Positions 1-16,885 of a stretch of 64,000 nucleotides of DNA are shown piece by piece. Origin of the DNA: Amoeboaphelidium protococcarum (Eukaryota; Aphelidiomycota; Aphelidea); NCBI GenBank assembly GCA_023515745.1, contig JALECJ010000020.1, positions 186,001 to 250,000 on the forward strand, written 5' to 3'. Numbering within the stretch: the stretch's first letter is position 1; each line of letters opens with the position of its first letter. Position numbers and translations under genes: made by a program. Below the pieces are notes generated by a model that was given only the letters and a program-made list of their open reading frames with translations, was not told the DNA's origin and ran no database searches.

Positions 1-549
1 AAAGAGAAGGGATGTATCTAGTAAGAGCCTTAATCAGAAATTTGGTCTAATGTCACCATAAGGGATCGACAACGCACGAAACGTTGCGCTGATTGGAGAA
101 GATCTGGCAGTCCAACACGAGTAAATTTTTTGAGGTTACACTGTAGCACAATGTATATAAAGCTAAATGTAATGAAGCACGTTGATTAAATGCATTTAAA
201 AAGAGTAAGTGTTAGAATAATGTACCATAACGTAAGTCGGTCGGTGAGCCAAGGTGGGGAACCTTTTAAACAAGTAGGCAGTACCAAGTTAGTGATAATA
301 CGCCTCTAAATTTTGACCGACCACGCATATCAACTTGAAACCGTAACATTGTATTCCAAAGGGCGCAATATTTGAATGCAAATCCCTCAATGTTTTAGCT
401 TCCTCACAGTACGTTGACACCACAGACAGCATACAGTACAGAGGATCACACAGAAACGATCGCGCGTCGTTCTGTCTTCATTGCAACAAATCTCCTCTTT
501 CCGGCATCAAAATCAATTTACTTTGTTTAACAGGTGTTGTGGAGGAATA
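1..549. other. Left edge and upstream region of the P-type ATPase gene
   Basis: No gene is supported here. A plus-strand frame stays open from base 1 to about 371, but with only TGA as stop such lengths are expected by chance, it has no start inside the window and shows no recognisable motif. The stretch before 550 probably holds the promoter and leader of the ATPase gene. Confidence 0.4.
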
Positions 550-4167
<3,618 letters not shown>

Positions 4168-4240
4168 CGCTAATTGTGAGAAGTGAAAGTAATTTGAGCA
4201 TCTGCATTGAACAATAAAGTTGATATAATACTTACTTTAT

Positions 4241-5170
4241 TCAGACTCTCTACAGCTTCTTCTTTCTCATGGATGCAGCTTTTACAGCCGACTTTAATAT
4301 TTCATATACTTATTAATTCCTCTCTAATGCACATTCCATTAATTCGTTAAATGTAGAAGGACTATTATCTGAAGCGTTCTCGCTACGATAGACACAATTG
4401 GTGACGCGTTAAAGCGAGGGCATTGATGCAAGTACAAGCTAAGAATTAACAGCACCATCACTTCTTTTGTTAAATTACGCAATTTGAGATATGTCGCTTG
4501 AGACTACACTTCCAAGCCCTAAGGTGGTGAATGACAAATATGCCACAACCAAATCATATAATTAAACTTCAGCGTCAGATAGTGCGCAAGAACCAGCGAC
4601 AATTGCAAGCGATGTAATCAAATTCTACAGCAATGTGGAGTCCAATAATAACTTTGCGCCAACATCATCAGGCATAAATTATAGAACTTAAATATTCAAA
4701 TCGATTGACGCCTTGGGATAGCGGTGCAGCATAATTGACGGTACAAGAGCTTTCTATACTATACTAGCCACGGTCCGCGAGTATTCAGAATTTCCACTGA
4801 GACTGCGATCAAAGTGCGCAAAAGGAGCAATTTACACGTCAACATTGAATTTACATACCGCTACACCATCTTGAGAGTATTTTTATTTATCACCTGCGCG
4901 ACTACTATGCGTAATAACAGACGTATCTTCTATAGCGTAATAGCTTCCCTCGCTAAAATTTGAAGCACTCCGAGACCATGGTCGATGATGCGGACCGTAT
5001 ACAGACGCGGCCACTTTAATTCCTAAATACTCTACGTATGCAGTTCCACACGTGTCATCGCTCATATATCCAGCCTTTATAAAAACATCTCCATGTTTTG
5101 ATAAGATTTATTTATATTCGGAAGGCATTAAAATCGCCCTAAGCGGCACAGAGATTTACGGAGCCTCCAT
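4241..5170 (-). CDS. Exosome subunit of the RNase PH family, MTR3/EXOSC6-like, 309 aa
   Basis: Recognised only after reading UAR as Gln. The eukaryotic exosome core is a ring of six RNase PH-like proteins that channels RNA to the nuclease subunits; MTR3 is a structural, non-catalytic member. Seen: GTAYVEY followed by KVAASVYGP (first RNase PH strands), IAPFAHFDRSL, RYPKASIDL, and near the end LVLASMPSLQRVT, which matches the family's C-terminal strand-helix. Start uncertain: ATG 5170 gives 309 aa, ATG 5128 gives 295; the frame stays open upstream. No intron. Divergent from the RhoGEF gene. MTR3 is favoured over RRP41/RRP46 because of the short N-terminal lead ending in FIKAGYMSDD; RRP46 remains possible. 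Confidence 0.8.
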
Positions 5171-5583
5171 TATCACAAATGCGATTGCGATGTTGATTAA
5201 CAAAAAAGGATAAAGAGAAAATAGAAGTAAACTGCCTAACCAGGTGTCCATACTAAATTTAGAAGACATAAAGCAGATGTAAATAAGACTGAGTAGAAGC
5301 ACATGATTGAGTAAAGTGCACGTACGATTTAGTAAGAGAGTTTCCATAAAAGGGAAATCCAAAGCCACAATTTAAGAACTCTGTTTCACAATGCTTACTA
5401 ACGCTGAGCGACGGCCGTCCGTGCTGGTTGACGCGTAGAACTTTTAAGCCAGTTCTGGCCGCTGCCGAGACCCTCTTTGCCGCTGCTGCTCTATTAAAAG
5501 TTGTTAAAATCATTGCACTTGTCGGAACGTGCTCTGTTTGAACCTAATCTGCTTTACTTTCCAAGAGCACCTTGTTATTAAGT
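5171..5583. promoter_or_regulatory. Intergenic region between divergent exosome and RhoGEF genes
   Basis: About 410 bp between two start codons pointing away from each other, so it should contain both promoters. No TATA element or known site stands out. A minus-strand frame continues openly into the exosome frame (hydrophobic if translated) and is probably chance. Confidence 0.4.
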
Positions 5584-7285
5584 ATGGTTCGGAAGATTTA
5601 TGAGTCGGATCATGTCACGCTATTTACTCCTGATGGGGTACATGATCCTTAATCCTGTGATCCCCAGTGTGATAATAGTGGCAATAATTTGGAAGTGCTT
5701 CTAGCTGAGTATTTTACTGCGTTTGAACAAGACTGTAATGTCTTGGAATCCTCTTACGCCTCATAATATCATGAATCGCTCTGGAATAGTTTCCATCTAC
5801 CGGATCAACTACCGTCATTCAACTGGTAAAAGTATGTTATCAAGGTGCAAATCCTTCTCCTTGGTGCGATATACAAAAAATATTATCCGCGTTTGAACTC
5901 TCCCGTTAGTGGTAACAAAGCTGCTCCAGCTATGAAGAATGGCGATCGAGCGCGTGTTGTTTCAATCACGTCGACCGTGCGACGTTTGCGGGCGAATGCC
6001 TTTAACTAGTAACTTGATGCACCAAATGTGGGTGGTGGTGATGGTGATGTCTTTCATTCAAGATAATCTTCCGAGGATCTGTGTGATGATCCTCTTCTGC
6101 TCTCTGTGCCGCCAAGTAGCCGTAGTAGTTCCATGTCATCTTCTGGTATTTCGACTTGTCGTTAAAGCTCATCACGCACCATTTGCCTACTTGATCCGAT
6201 CTCTGAGCTAGTCCATACCGAACGCGTCTACGTCGAAGACATCTCCATTTTGATTAAGGTAAGATGAGAAATCGGGAAGACAATGAGCTTTTCATTAACT
6301 CAATCAGTATGATGTGTAGTATGTGTATGAACCGTTAACAGTTGAGAATTCAGTTCTGGCACGCTCTATCTTTGCCAATTTGAAAGATATTTATAATTTG
6401 CATGTTTAGATTCTGCAAGAATTGGAATCAGCTGATGAATAATTACTGTCTGCATCATGTATCGGTTCATTTTTTTAAAAAAATGCATCTAGATTCAGGA
6501 TATATGCTCAATACTGCTCCAACTACTCCCATGCTGTTCTTCTGCTGCAAGATTAGCCTTGTGTTGCGCTTAAAAAACTTTTGGCTGCAGCTCCACTAGG
6601 TGGCCTAAATCTTGAGAGTCATCTTCTAAAGCCTATACAGAGAATATGCAAGTATCCTCTTTTACTCAATCAAATTATGAAGCAATCCTGCTGTACTTAA
6701 GGAGAATCTGAACATTTGCGACTGATAGTTGCGCAATTCCATGATCACCTACTGTAAATCAATGATGAGACTAGTTAGGCCAAGAGTCTGCACAAAGTAT
6801 GTGAAGTTGCTTCATCATTCAAGTAGAGCTATAGTATGGTGCAAATTGATAGAGAATTGATAAAAGAGGGCAGGTTGATATTGTCTGAGCCAGCGATCGG
6901 TGTCGTGATGGTATTCTTGTTCAATGATCAGATTGTGATTGCCAGTGGTGAAGTTGGCTCATTAAATCTACTATACGCTATTCCCATAGGCAGTGTCAAT
7001 GCAGTATCACAAATCAACTCTGGTTTGATTCTGGAGACTGTGGAGCTGGGATACTTCACATTCCAGGCTAAATCTCAGCAGTCATCACAGAGGTGGATTG
7101 ATGCTATCATGTCTTCAACCACGTCTTCATGCAATACTCAATAGTTTAATGCGCAGTCTCGCCATTTACCTAAAGTCAACATCAATGCCAAGACATATAG
7201 ACACTCGGGAAACTATGAGTAATTAATGACACCTCAGATGAACACTCTGTACATAAGTCATAAATGGACTGGCGAAACGCGTTGA
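5584..7285 (+). CDS. RhoGEF with DH and PH domains, 546 aa, one intron
   Basis: Exons 5584-6258 and 6320-7285; intron 61 bp, GTAAGA...TGTAG, phase 0. A guanine-nucleotide exchange factor for Rho-family GTPases. Seen: a low-complexity Ser-rich lead with a possible short helical domain (residues ~45-115), then the DH domain starting at ELVHTERVYVEDISIL (CR1, crossing the intron), with the signature LLKPIQRICKYPLLL (CR3). A PH domain follows with its closing Trp in RWIDAIM. The C-terminal tail is short. Splicing is required: without it a TGA follows at once and the DH helix is broken, while the spliced product runs smoothly (ILIK-YVYEPL). The target GTPase (Rho, Rac or Cdc42) cannot be read from sequence. 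Confidence 0.88.
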
Positions 7286-7471
7286 ATGATAAACGCTCGC
7301 TGTGTCAAGTGGCCATCCTCCAGTAGTCGTTGTTAATGAGTGAAATTTGCATAAATGAGAGTAGTCTTATGAATTAATGACAAGCTGTGAAGAATTGTAT
7401 AATAGGAATGAGTACCAAGCAATATGGATTATGAATTTTAATACTTCAATGAATGAGCACAAATTATATAT

Positions 7472-9583
7472 TCATTTTCGACTAGACTTTCTTGTGCCAG
7501 CAGTACTCTCAGAGGCAGATTACTATTTCTTCACTTTGTTTAAACGGTCATGTAGAGTACGTTTGCTACTATTCTAGGCGGTAGAACTTGCACCAGCACC
7601 AGCAGGAGCATTAAATAATCCAGGCGAATCTTTTCTATTTGGAGACCATGGAGCCATCTTTTCATCACGACTATAGGTGGACGGGCTTTTCAGTATACTT
7701 CCATCAGGGCCGTGAGCAACACCACCACCATTACCATCGGCACGCGGACGCTTCCTCTCAGGACTGACGCAGACATTTTCAAAAGTCTATCGAAGCACTT
7801 TGGCGGCATCCAGAGGTGACGAAGACTTTTAATGTGATCTACCTCGTCTCTGCTGACCATCACCAGCTTTGAATCCATTGTCAAGTTCCATCATATCGAG
7901 AACGCGTTTAGGTGATGACGGTGCAATAGGCAGGCGATTTAGTGCAGGAGATGCCGGTACTGACGTTGGAATGGCCACTTTAGATAACCTGTAGTCTTGC
8001 ATGTTGGAATCTAACATCTACTACTACTAAGCATCCAAAGATCCATTAATTTAAGCCAATGCAGGGATTTGATTGTTAATGTTAGAAGGTGGTTTAGAGG
8101 CCTAATCTTTAGGCTCAAGTAGAAACATTGTAAACTAACCTCCACATCTGGCAGTGATCACACGCCTTCCTTTAAGTTAAACTTTAAATGGCACAGTCTC
8201 ATCTTCCATTTCTTCATTTCCAAGCTGATACGAGTGACCACTACCAAAGGTGTACAAACTACCACCAGCAGTGTATGCAATAGTAAATCTAGATTAAGCA
8301 TCTACTCCAACTACTTTGTCTTCATTCAGAGGAGGAAGTCCGTGATGGTCATCAAATACAACTTGTGGTACTTCTCTCGGATATGGCTAATACTTTTACT
8401 TGTATGACGCAGAGGTATCAGCAGTCTAATTTCCTTATTATTACAGATTTGAATCACTATCAGCAGCACCATTCATAGCAAGTGTAGTTTCCAGCTCAGT
8501 ATCTCGTTCATCTCCAAACACAGGTCGATCAGCTTCATAGCCCAACTACCCTTCCAGATTGGCACCCCACGTAAAGAGCCGACCATCTACAGATACAGCC
8601 ACAGAATGTGACTCTCCAGCAGCTAAATCAATAATTGGTGGTAGATCTATTCTGGTCTTTCCATCAGCAGCTATGGCATACTGAACACGCTCGGGACCAT
8701 TCAAGTGAGATAGTAAATCACCAAGACCCAGCTAACCACAATTATTGCAACCAAAGGCATACACCTCTCCATTACTATTTACGTACATGGTATGATAAGC
8801 ACCACCTGTAATCTTCACAATCTAATGCAGAATACTCTAACGCTTACCAAAACCTTTAATCTCATAAGGATCCAGATTATTCTTGAATCTTGAACTAACA
8901 CGTCTCCCCAGCTGGTATTCATCATTGGCACCAAATGCCCACAGCGTATCATCAGAGGTGATTGCAAATATATGATTTTCACCACTACCCAGTGCCACCA
9001 CTGTCTCTTTACCGAACGCACGCAACTTAATGGGCAAATTTTAACTCTTCCTCTCCATAAGCTTATTAAATCCCAATATTCCAGATGGATCTCTAAAACT
9101 ACCCCAGGCGTAAACTTCACCAGCGTCACTCAGTACAGCACAAAAGGAATCGGCACAGACCATCTGGACCACTTTCACGTCCTGTCCATCATCATCTTTA
9201 ATCACAACTTTAAGTGGAGCCCAGGCTTCAGTGCCCTTTAACGGTTTCTCACCTTGATCATCATCACTAGAGTCCTCATCATCACTCTCCTCAATAACTT
9301 CTTCATGTGTAATTCTACCAAGAGCACCTTGGTCATTTATACCCCAGCTGTAGACGTTGCCATCTATATCCAGAGCCAATGTGTGCTGACCACCACATTC
9401 CACGTCCACAATCTACTTGTCGTTCAACAATTTGACATTACCGGGCTTCCTGCGTTCATTCAACTCAGCAGACAGACCAAGCTCACCACCCACTCCAGAA
9501 CCAAAAGTAAACACATGCCCAGCCTTCTGAGATCGTTTTATAATCTATCTCTAATGCTTATCAGGGGAATTTTATAACCTCAT
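7472..9583 (-). CDS. RCC1, Ran guanine-nucleotide exchange factor, 703 aa
   Basis: Nuclear chromatin-bound exchange factor that loads Ran with GTP. Seven RCC1 blades run over residues ~20-490, with the typical GGQHT-LAL, GNVYSWG, NDQGALGR, GRLFTWGANLEGQLG and final ARCGGQFTMFL segments. An acidic insert (ESDDEDSSDD) sits in blade 1-2, as in fungal Prp20/Pim1-like proteins. Unusual is a ~210-residue C-terminal tail rich in Gln, Ser, Pro and Gly, with a basic cluster SPERKRPR that could be a nuclear signal; human RCC1 stops at 421 aa. Start ATG 9583 precedes a short basic lead (KRSQKAG) like the histone-binding tail of RCC1. No intron. Lies 215 bp upstream of, and in the same direction as, the receptor-kinase array's last stop. 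Confidence 0.93.
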
Positions 9584-9798
9584 AACTTGAATATAATTTT
9601 AATGACAATAGATTCAGGATACTATCACGAAATATAAGTGAAGAAGAAAAGAGAAACTGAACAAGAGAAAAGCGTTCAGATTCAGAACGCGATGAGCCGA
9701 CGTCGAGATGGCATCTTTGTTCATCCAGACTAGCTCCTGCAGTATATCAGAATCAAGAATCATTGACTTATATTCATTCATTCACTTATAGCAGATTT

Positions 9799-12438
9799 TC
9801 ATCGCCTGCTTGCCCAAGGCCGTTATCTTTTAAGAACGGTGCAAATGATGAGAGAAAATGAGTAAACGTCGCCTGCTTTGAGGATCAGCGCGTTACGTTC
9901 CACTACATTCTATCTGTAGTTGTGAAGCACTTCTGGCGACGCGTAGTTGATAGACAATCCTTTCAGTTCACTAAACTTGAAACCACTTATCTTTGGAGAA
10001 TCGCTGTCTGCAATTTAAGCGATACCAAAATCTGACAGTATAGGCACAAGCTGCCCATCTCGATCTACATCCAGTAGCACATTTTGCGGTTTCAGATCAC
10101 AATGTATCACTTGCTGATCGTGAATAAACTCTATCGTCTAGGAGAGGAACAGTGTTATTCTCATAAGACATCGCTTCGTCAGCTTGTACATCTACGACGT
10201 GGGAGACTCTTTATAGATGTATTGAGCCAAGGTGCCCAGAGGATAGTACTGAAGGAGCATTGCCGGTCTTTAAGTGTCATCATAACCAAACACGTGGCAG
10301 ATGAACGCCGCATCTCGAAATCGCCATAAAAGACTTAGCTCTTGATAGAATGACTACACCTCCAATGAGCTCAACGAAGTCAGTGTCCTATTCCAGAGTT
10401 TAAGTATCACATCATGATCCTGTGATCGCTCTACTATATCTGAGTTCAATATTCGTGTGCGATACAACTTTGATGTTCCGCCTTTGGCCACCATTTACAA
10501 TAGCTACACGTCTGTTGCAAGTTCAAACTTTAGAAATCCAGGAATGTACATAGCGTGCTGAGTCTAAACCTCCATAGTGTGCCCATTTGTTTACGAGAAG
10601 GTTGTTGAGTAGACGGATTTCTTGGCCGAGATATCAGATGTAATGGTGTTCATTTCAATCAAGTTCTTCTACGACGGAGGCATCAACTTTATCAGATTTC
10701 TTTATTATCGCCTTCGTTTATAGATAACGTAAAACAACACAATACCTGCTAGAATTAACACAAGACCCAGAATACTTAATAGCATTATGACAAGCCACGA
10801 TTGCAATAGTCCGTCTGTTTACTGCAATATCCCAGGTGGCAATTAACTTGATACAGACGATACTTTGAAGGAAGACTGTGTGAAGGTCTAAACAGAAAAT
10901 GATGCATATTATTGCCACTAAGACGACTAGGTAATGAGCAAAGTCGAGGACTCCACAATTGATGAAGGTTAAGCAACGGGTACCTCTGTTGTCTCAGGTG
11001 AACTTTTAGACAGCGCATCGCCAACTGATGAAGAAGATACTTATGCCGAACAGTTCATCGTGGAACTGCCATAGATTAGGGAATTAAACGTGGAAGCTGT
11101 CAATGAATTGAACATGCCCGGACTATTAGTGCTTTCTAAATGCGTCATTGTAGATGTACCATATGGCGTGCTTGCACGCATCATTGTACTTGTTCCATAT
11201 AACGTGCTTGAATGCGTGCTATCAGAATCTACAACGACATACCCGGCTCCAAGATGAAAAGCAGCAACATTTACAAAGCCAAACTAATCAATGACTATAC
11301 CGAGCCCCATGTCATCGAATTCACCACTAGAAGGAGCAGTGAAGAAGCTGGCAATGTAAGTCCATCTCATAGCCTAAGGGTTAACGCGCACTATGACTCC
11401 AACTTTGCCCGAACCATAAGGTAAAGTGCCCACTTAACCAGCTGCCCAGCCTGTAGCCACCAAAAGGCCGGTGTATCGATCATAAGTTACAGACTCTAGA
11501 GCATCATCTTACGTAGACCCATATATAAAGTTTTTATCCTACATCCAGGTACCTTCAAGATCTAATTAGGTTATCCACATATCAGACTTTGGCCCAGATG
11601 ACGACTCTTCCTATTGTTGAATATAGCCAGCAGAGTAAATTGAAGATCCATCTTGGGAAAACACCATTGAATTTATACCAGCTCTACCTATAAAAGAGCT
11701 TTTATATTACAGCTCCTTGACTAAAGTGCCATCTACCATGTTAATCTTGACAAAATACGCGTTCATGTCATTGCTGATTCCACCTGCATAAATATACCCA
11801 TTTTAACGTGAATCCAAGAGCAGAGATCTCAATTCACAGCCATTTTGTTAAGGCCGCTACACTGTCCACACGTGGCTACCTTTAGTAGAATACTTTGAGG
11901 TAAAACATTGACTTGATGTCCATGTTGAAGAATTATCTTGTTAAGAGGGAGAATTCAGTCGCCCATAAGTTGATCCAACAATATACAAAAACTCATTATC
12001 AGCATCAACCTGAATATCCATCGCGAAATCGTCAGCTTTCGACCCGAAGACGCGTGACCATTGTATAACTCCTGTTGCATTTAACTTGAAAAGAGCAATA
12101 TCAATGCCACCGATGATGGTCTGATTGGAAATAAATTGATTAACACAACGCCCCACTGTGTACACATCTCCAGACGCGTGATGAATACTCAAAGCTTCCA
12201 GCAGATTTCCCCTCTCAATACCAAAAGAGAGATCAAGTGAAATTTCTTTATATTCAGGGCGGCCCTTCGCTATATGAAAAAGTCCATTTTTAGAGCCACA
12301 CATCCACTTTGCACCTTGGGAATCCAACGCTATGTCTGTAACATTACTTGAAACAGCCAACTGTTATAAACTTTAGGGCGACACCAGACTGAATTAAATA
12401 ATCGATAATACCAAGACCACATAGAGTATCGCATTCAT
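9799..12438 (-). CDS. Receptor-like protein kinase 1: SBBP-type ectodomain, Ser/Thr stalk, TM, non-RD kinase, 879 aa
   Basis: Type I membrane receptor. Order: signal peptide (MNAILYVVLVLSII...), beta-propeller repeats of the SBBP kind (blades such as GGIDIALFKLNATG-IQWSRVFG, YIYAGGISNDMN) to ~residue 400, a Ser/Thr-rich stalk ~405-540, a membrane span ~547-568 (LVIMLLSILGLVLILAGI), basic stop-transfer KRRRQQR, and a protein kinase from ~650. Kinase landmarks: VAKGGTSKLYR loop, VILKLW (beta3 Lys), YQEL (alphaC Glu), HCDLKPQN catalytic loop near 780, SDFG, ASPE, GDVYSF. Arg of HRD is Cys (non-RD). The protein ends at RPWASRR, before helices alphaG-alphaI. Most diverged member of the tandem family of four: its stalk is mixed Ser/Thr, not poly-Thr. 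Intronless. Confidence 0.9.
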
Positions 12439-12651
12439 TTTATGAATTTTGTCAAGTGTGTATAAATTAAAAAAAATCATTCAATACTAGACTGAAATAA
12501 GATATTCAAAGATGACTAAGTCGGGCGGCAAGTCTTATAAATAGATGGGGCTCATCTGAGTGAAAGAATTTCATCATAAAATCTCAAATGTCCTGTACTG
12601 TATGTTTAAATGGTAATTAATTTCTTTTAAATTTATTAAACATCATTACAC

Positions 12652-15585
12652 TCACTATTAATTATTACGCTTTCCAGTTACAGTCCAAGGTTTTGAACGA
12701 GTCAATATGTTGTACATCATTACGGCATAGGCATACACGTCGCCCGCTTTCAGCACTTGTGGTTACTTTTCAACGACCTGGCGCCTGAAATTCGACAAAA
12801 CTTCTGGTGCAGCATAGGTCACCGTCAAACCTTTCTACTGACTTACTTGGAAAGCTGCAACCTATAGAGCACTATTATCGGCAATACAGGAGATTCCAAA
12901 GTCAGACAGAATAGGGACCAGCCAATGTGCAACTGGATCAGAATCTAGCAGTACGTTTTACGGCTTCAAATCACAATGTACAATTTGCTGATTGTGCATA
13001 TAAGCCAACGTCTGAGCCAGAATCTTTAACAAAACATGAACCTAAACCTTACTGTATGGAAATTTAGTAACAGCTTGGCCTTCTCGAAGAACGTACGATG
13101 ACAACGTGCCAAATGGATAGTACTTCAGTAACATGACAGCTTCAAAAGTATCACAGTAAGCATATAGCTTTGTGATGTATGGAATATCTCTAAACTTCCA
13201 CAACAGACTCAGCTCCTGGTAGAATGCTTGCTGATCGTTCACAGACATTTACCCAATTGCATGATTGCACACCTTGGCCACCGCCTGTTCATCGCCGACC
13301 ATATCATTGATTTTAAGTGCCAGAATGCGGACAGCGTAGATCTTAGACGTGCCACCAGCAGCGACTTAATGCAACAACTAAAAGTCAATTCCAAACTCAC
13401 TCTTGAGAAAGGCAGGTATGTATATAGCGTAATTAGTTGATAAAGCTGTGGTCTGCGTCTGCATAGCCGTTGCACTTGAAAGGTAACCAGTTTACTGTGA
13501 AGATGAGTACGATGTCGTTTTATATTCATGTCTTGATGTAGTATTTGCCTTTAACTATGTACGTCTTCTACGCTGACGACTTATCATAATAGCGCCAATC
13601 AAAACTGCAGCTATAAAAGCAAACGCAACTATTCCCAATATACTTGCTAGCGAAATGATGCTAGAAGGTTACTACTGAGGAGCTTACGAACCATCGTTTG
13701 GATCAGAATCAGACGACGCAGTGGATGAGATCTAGTAACTTACATAACTAAAAGGAAACGCAAAAGTCAGCATAATAGATGTAGTATGCGACGACGTCGA
13801 GCCAACGATGGTGGAACTATTTAAACTAACCAGAGACGACCATAGATAAGTAGAAGATTCCATTGTTGTGCTCGTAAACATAACAGGAGTGGAAGACTTT
13901 GTAGTTGTAGTGGTAGTTGTTGTCGTCGTCGGGGTGGATGTTGTAGTAGTAGTCGTTGTTGTTGTTGTTGTTGTCGTAGGAGTAGTAGTCGTAGTAGTAG
14001 TTGTGGTAGTAGTGGTTGTGGTAGTCGGAGTTGTTGTTGTTGTAGTAGTGGTGGTAGTAGTAGTAGTAGTTGTCGTAGTCGTAGTCGTAGGAGTCGTCGT
14101 CGTCGTGGTAGTAGTTAACGTAGTTGTTGTCGTAGTCGTAGTTGGAGTTGTTGTAGTAGTGGTGGTAGTAGTTGTTGGAGTCGTTGTGGTTGTAGTGGTA
14201 GTAGTTGTCGTAGTCGTAGGAGTCGTCGTCGTAGTCGTTGTGGTAGTTGTTGTCGTCGTCGTCGTAGTTGTAGTTGTAGTGGATGTTGTAGTTGTAGTCG
14301 TCGTCGTGGTAGTTGTCGTTGTCGTAGTCGTGGTAGTCGTCGTAAAAGGCTTCGTCGCGGTCGTCACCAACTTTGAAAGCGCATGACCCAAGTCCTAGTC
14401 AATTGCCAATCTGCCATTTGCTTCCAATTAGCATGCTATGTTCACATACCCATATCCATCAACTACTATTCCAAACCCGATATCATTCCAATTAGTTCCA
14501 ACAGAGTAAAACCTATATAAAGTTATTCCAGCAAGAGTAGAAGGCGAAAGTCTCACGTAAAAACCATCTTTTCCACCCTCATTGAACATTCCCAAAAACT
14601 CACCCGTCGCCCAGCCAGTAACCCAAACATTTCCGGACGCAAAGTCGACAGTGATGGCTTCAAAAGCTTCTTCTTCCGAGGATCCCATTATCAAACTCTT
14701 GGCCTACCTAGTACCAGCCAAATTGAACTCAGTAACCCAGGCATCGCCCTTTCCAGCCCAGGATTTACCATCAATCGATCCCTAGATATACCCGGCGGCA
14801 AAAATACTAGAACCAGAAAGACTAAATGCCAGAGAATTGAAGCCAGAGTTTGGAAAGCCAGAGTTTGAGGTGGATGAAATTTCGCTTCCATCATGAGGAC
14901 TGAATATGGTCAAAACCGCTTTTTAATTGAAAACACCACCAGCATAAATGTAATTATCATTGTTAGGCGCCACTAGAATGTCTCTTATATCACATCCAGA
15001 AGTTGAAGTTTTTTGTACAGTCCAAATGTGTTGACCAGCAGCGCTGTACTTTGACAGAAAGCACTACGAAATAGACAGAGACTGACTTGAACCCGTGTTC
15101 ACATAACCATAAGTATTACCAGCGACGTACACAAACTAGTTATACGAATCAACATATACAGTCTTTGGAAAGTCATTGTACATTGAACCAAATATACGCG
15201 TCCATATCACAGTACCAACTGAGTTGACCTTAACCAGCGCAATGTCAACTCCACCAATCAGTGATTGGCCATTAAACGCGTTGCTACAACGACCCACAGC
15301 ATACACCTCCAGCGTAGCAGTATCAACACTCACAGCTTCAAATTGATTACCAGTGCCAGTGCCATAGGTGACAGTGCGAATTATATTTCTCGATGAAGGT
15401 TACAAATTTACCAGTGCGTAAAGGCCATTCTTAGAGCACGCAATCCACAGCGTGTTGTCTGAGCTTAATTTAACGTCTGTAGAGTTATCGCAAACAATTG
15501 GTGTGTAATATTGAGCTTGAGCGAGTTGAAACAGCAGTGCGATTATAAGCGCCAGCAGAGAGTGAAAGTATCTATTCAAGATCAT
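12652..15585 (-). CDS. Receptor-like protein kinase 2 with poly-Thr stalk, 977 aa
   Basis: Same build as its neighbours. Signal peptide at ATG 15585 (HSLLALIIALLFQLAQAQ), beta-propeller repeats to ~residue 400 (GGVDIALVKVNSVG-VIWTRIFG; YVAGNTYG-like blades), then about 145 residues that are almost only Thr broken by single Pro, Ser or Leu (13902-14343), a juxtamembrane Ser/Thr segment, a membrane span near 13600-13665, an Arg-rich stop-transfer and the kinase. Kinase: FYQELSLLWKF, HCDLKPQN (non-RD), LSDFGIS, AAPE, GDVYAYAV, ending ...KPWTVTGKRNN. Helices alphaG-I are absent. Threonine codons vary in the third base, so the tract is a protein-level repeat. Mucin-like O-glycosylation is an inference. 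Ligand and substrates unknown. Confidence 0.92.
13902..14343 (-). repeat. Poly-threonine (ACN)n coding tract in receptor kinase 2
   Basis: About 145 consecutive codons, nearly all ACN with all four third bases mixed, interrupted by single Pro/Ser/Leu codons. The opposite strand reads as an artefactual poly-Val frame. Confidence 0.95.
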
Positions 15586-16885
15586 TAAAAATAGATAATC
15601 GGATTGTAAACACTTTAAAATGTAAATGCTATCGATGGGGCAGAAAGATGAGAAAGATGACTCTAGATGAAAAAATTTATTGACAGAGACTACTGCTGTT
15701 CACCAACTACCTATTTATAGCTCATATCAATGACAGCACAAAGTTACAGAAAAGGTGGTGTTGCGGTAACTATAACCAATTTGCATAAAATAAAAACCCA
15801 TCATAATGGATAATCGCTAAACTCGAAGGATATATTTGGGACAGATGCGGATTACGTTAACTAAAACTAGTTAAAGAACAGTCTCTGTTGATTCGGTACT
15901 GACGGATGAGCTAAAGCTTGATCATTCGATCTTCTCGCCTTATAAAGCCGAAACAACTGTATATATACTCGTTGCATCTCACATTCACTTCCTTCTCTCT
16001 CTCTTTGTTCCTTCCTTCACTTAATAAATGCAGGTTGAAACAAGAAGATAGAGGGGCAGATGAAAACCAGAAGCTTAACACCACAGGTCTCCGTGGATTC
16101 TTGCGTACAACTGATGTCCAGGCCTCGATCTTAGGGCGCGCCACTCTATATCAAAATTTGGTTAGCGTGTTATGTAAATATCAAGAGAAAATCGCCGTCA
16201 AAGGACAAGCTGGGTAATATAAAGTGTCACAGTGAACGAACATATTACATCGTTTGTTCGCAGTCTCCTCTATTGGAAAGCTTTAAAATTTTCATTCAAT
16301 TGCTTTAAACTTTTTAGATTGTGACTCAATTCAACACCTGCTGAAAGCCCTTCACTTGAACAACTAGTGCGCCGAATCCTAAGACAATTCAACATACGCC
16401 GCGATGAACTTAATTCTACGACACCTGTTATAAACAACGAGGCTTTACAGTACATACGGAGAACTAATGACGAGATGGAATGCAGCGAAGGAGTACATAC
16501 AGTAAAAAGCACCTGATGACTTACTAGAACCGGATGGACGGAGTCTCATAACTGTAGAATGTGCTACTAAGGCTACATTTCATTCTAGTCAGTTGACTTG
16601 ATTAAATGGTGCATGCGTGTCAATCCGACGACTTGTTATTGCCCAAAATATGCCGCATAACAGGCTTTTCAGTACAGAAATAGTAAGTAGCATTGATCTT
16701 TACTGCAATATGTAACACATGTGGCTTGACACCAGCAACGGCATCGTCAAAAGTACTAAAATATGTGAACTTAAATGGCGAAACAGCCAACCATTGGGGT
16801 GTTGAAAGCCTTGAAAAAGATAAATGACAAGTTTTATCATAAATATCTCTTTATTACCATCTCATTTTAACATCAGTATCAACTC
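15586..16885. other. Intergenic region between receptor kinases 2 and 3, with unproven open frames
   Basis: It holds the upstream region of kinase 2 (minus strand) and the downstream flank of kinase 3. A plus-strand frame open over about 15920-16233 (segment LRGFLRTTDVQASILGRA) and another at 16325-16516 (LEQLVRRILRQFNIRRDEL) look somewhat protein-like. Neither has an ATG, and joining them would need splice acceptors that lack the TGTAG seen in every good intron here. They are left as unproven; a decayed gene is possible. Confidence 0.3.

Noticed and set aside
13868-14386. Plus-strand poly-Val frames opposite the poly-Thr tracts (also 18000-18347 and 22186-22797)
   Set aside because: They are the reverse complement of ACN runs, lack any other feature and lie antisense to well-supported receptor genes.
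15918-16516. Two-exon gene between receptor kinases 2 and 3
   Set aside because: No ATG, and the needed splice acceptors do not end in TGTAG.
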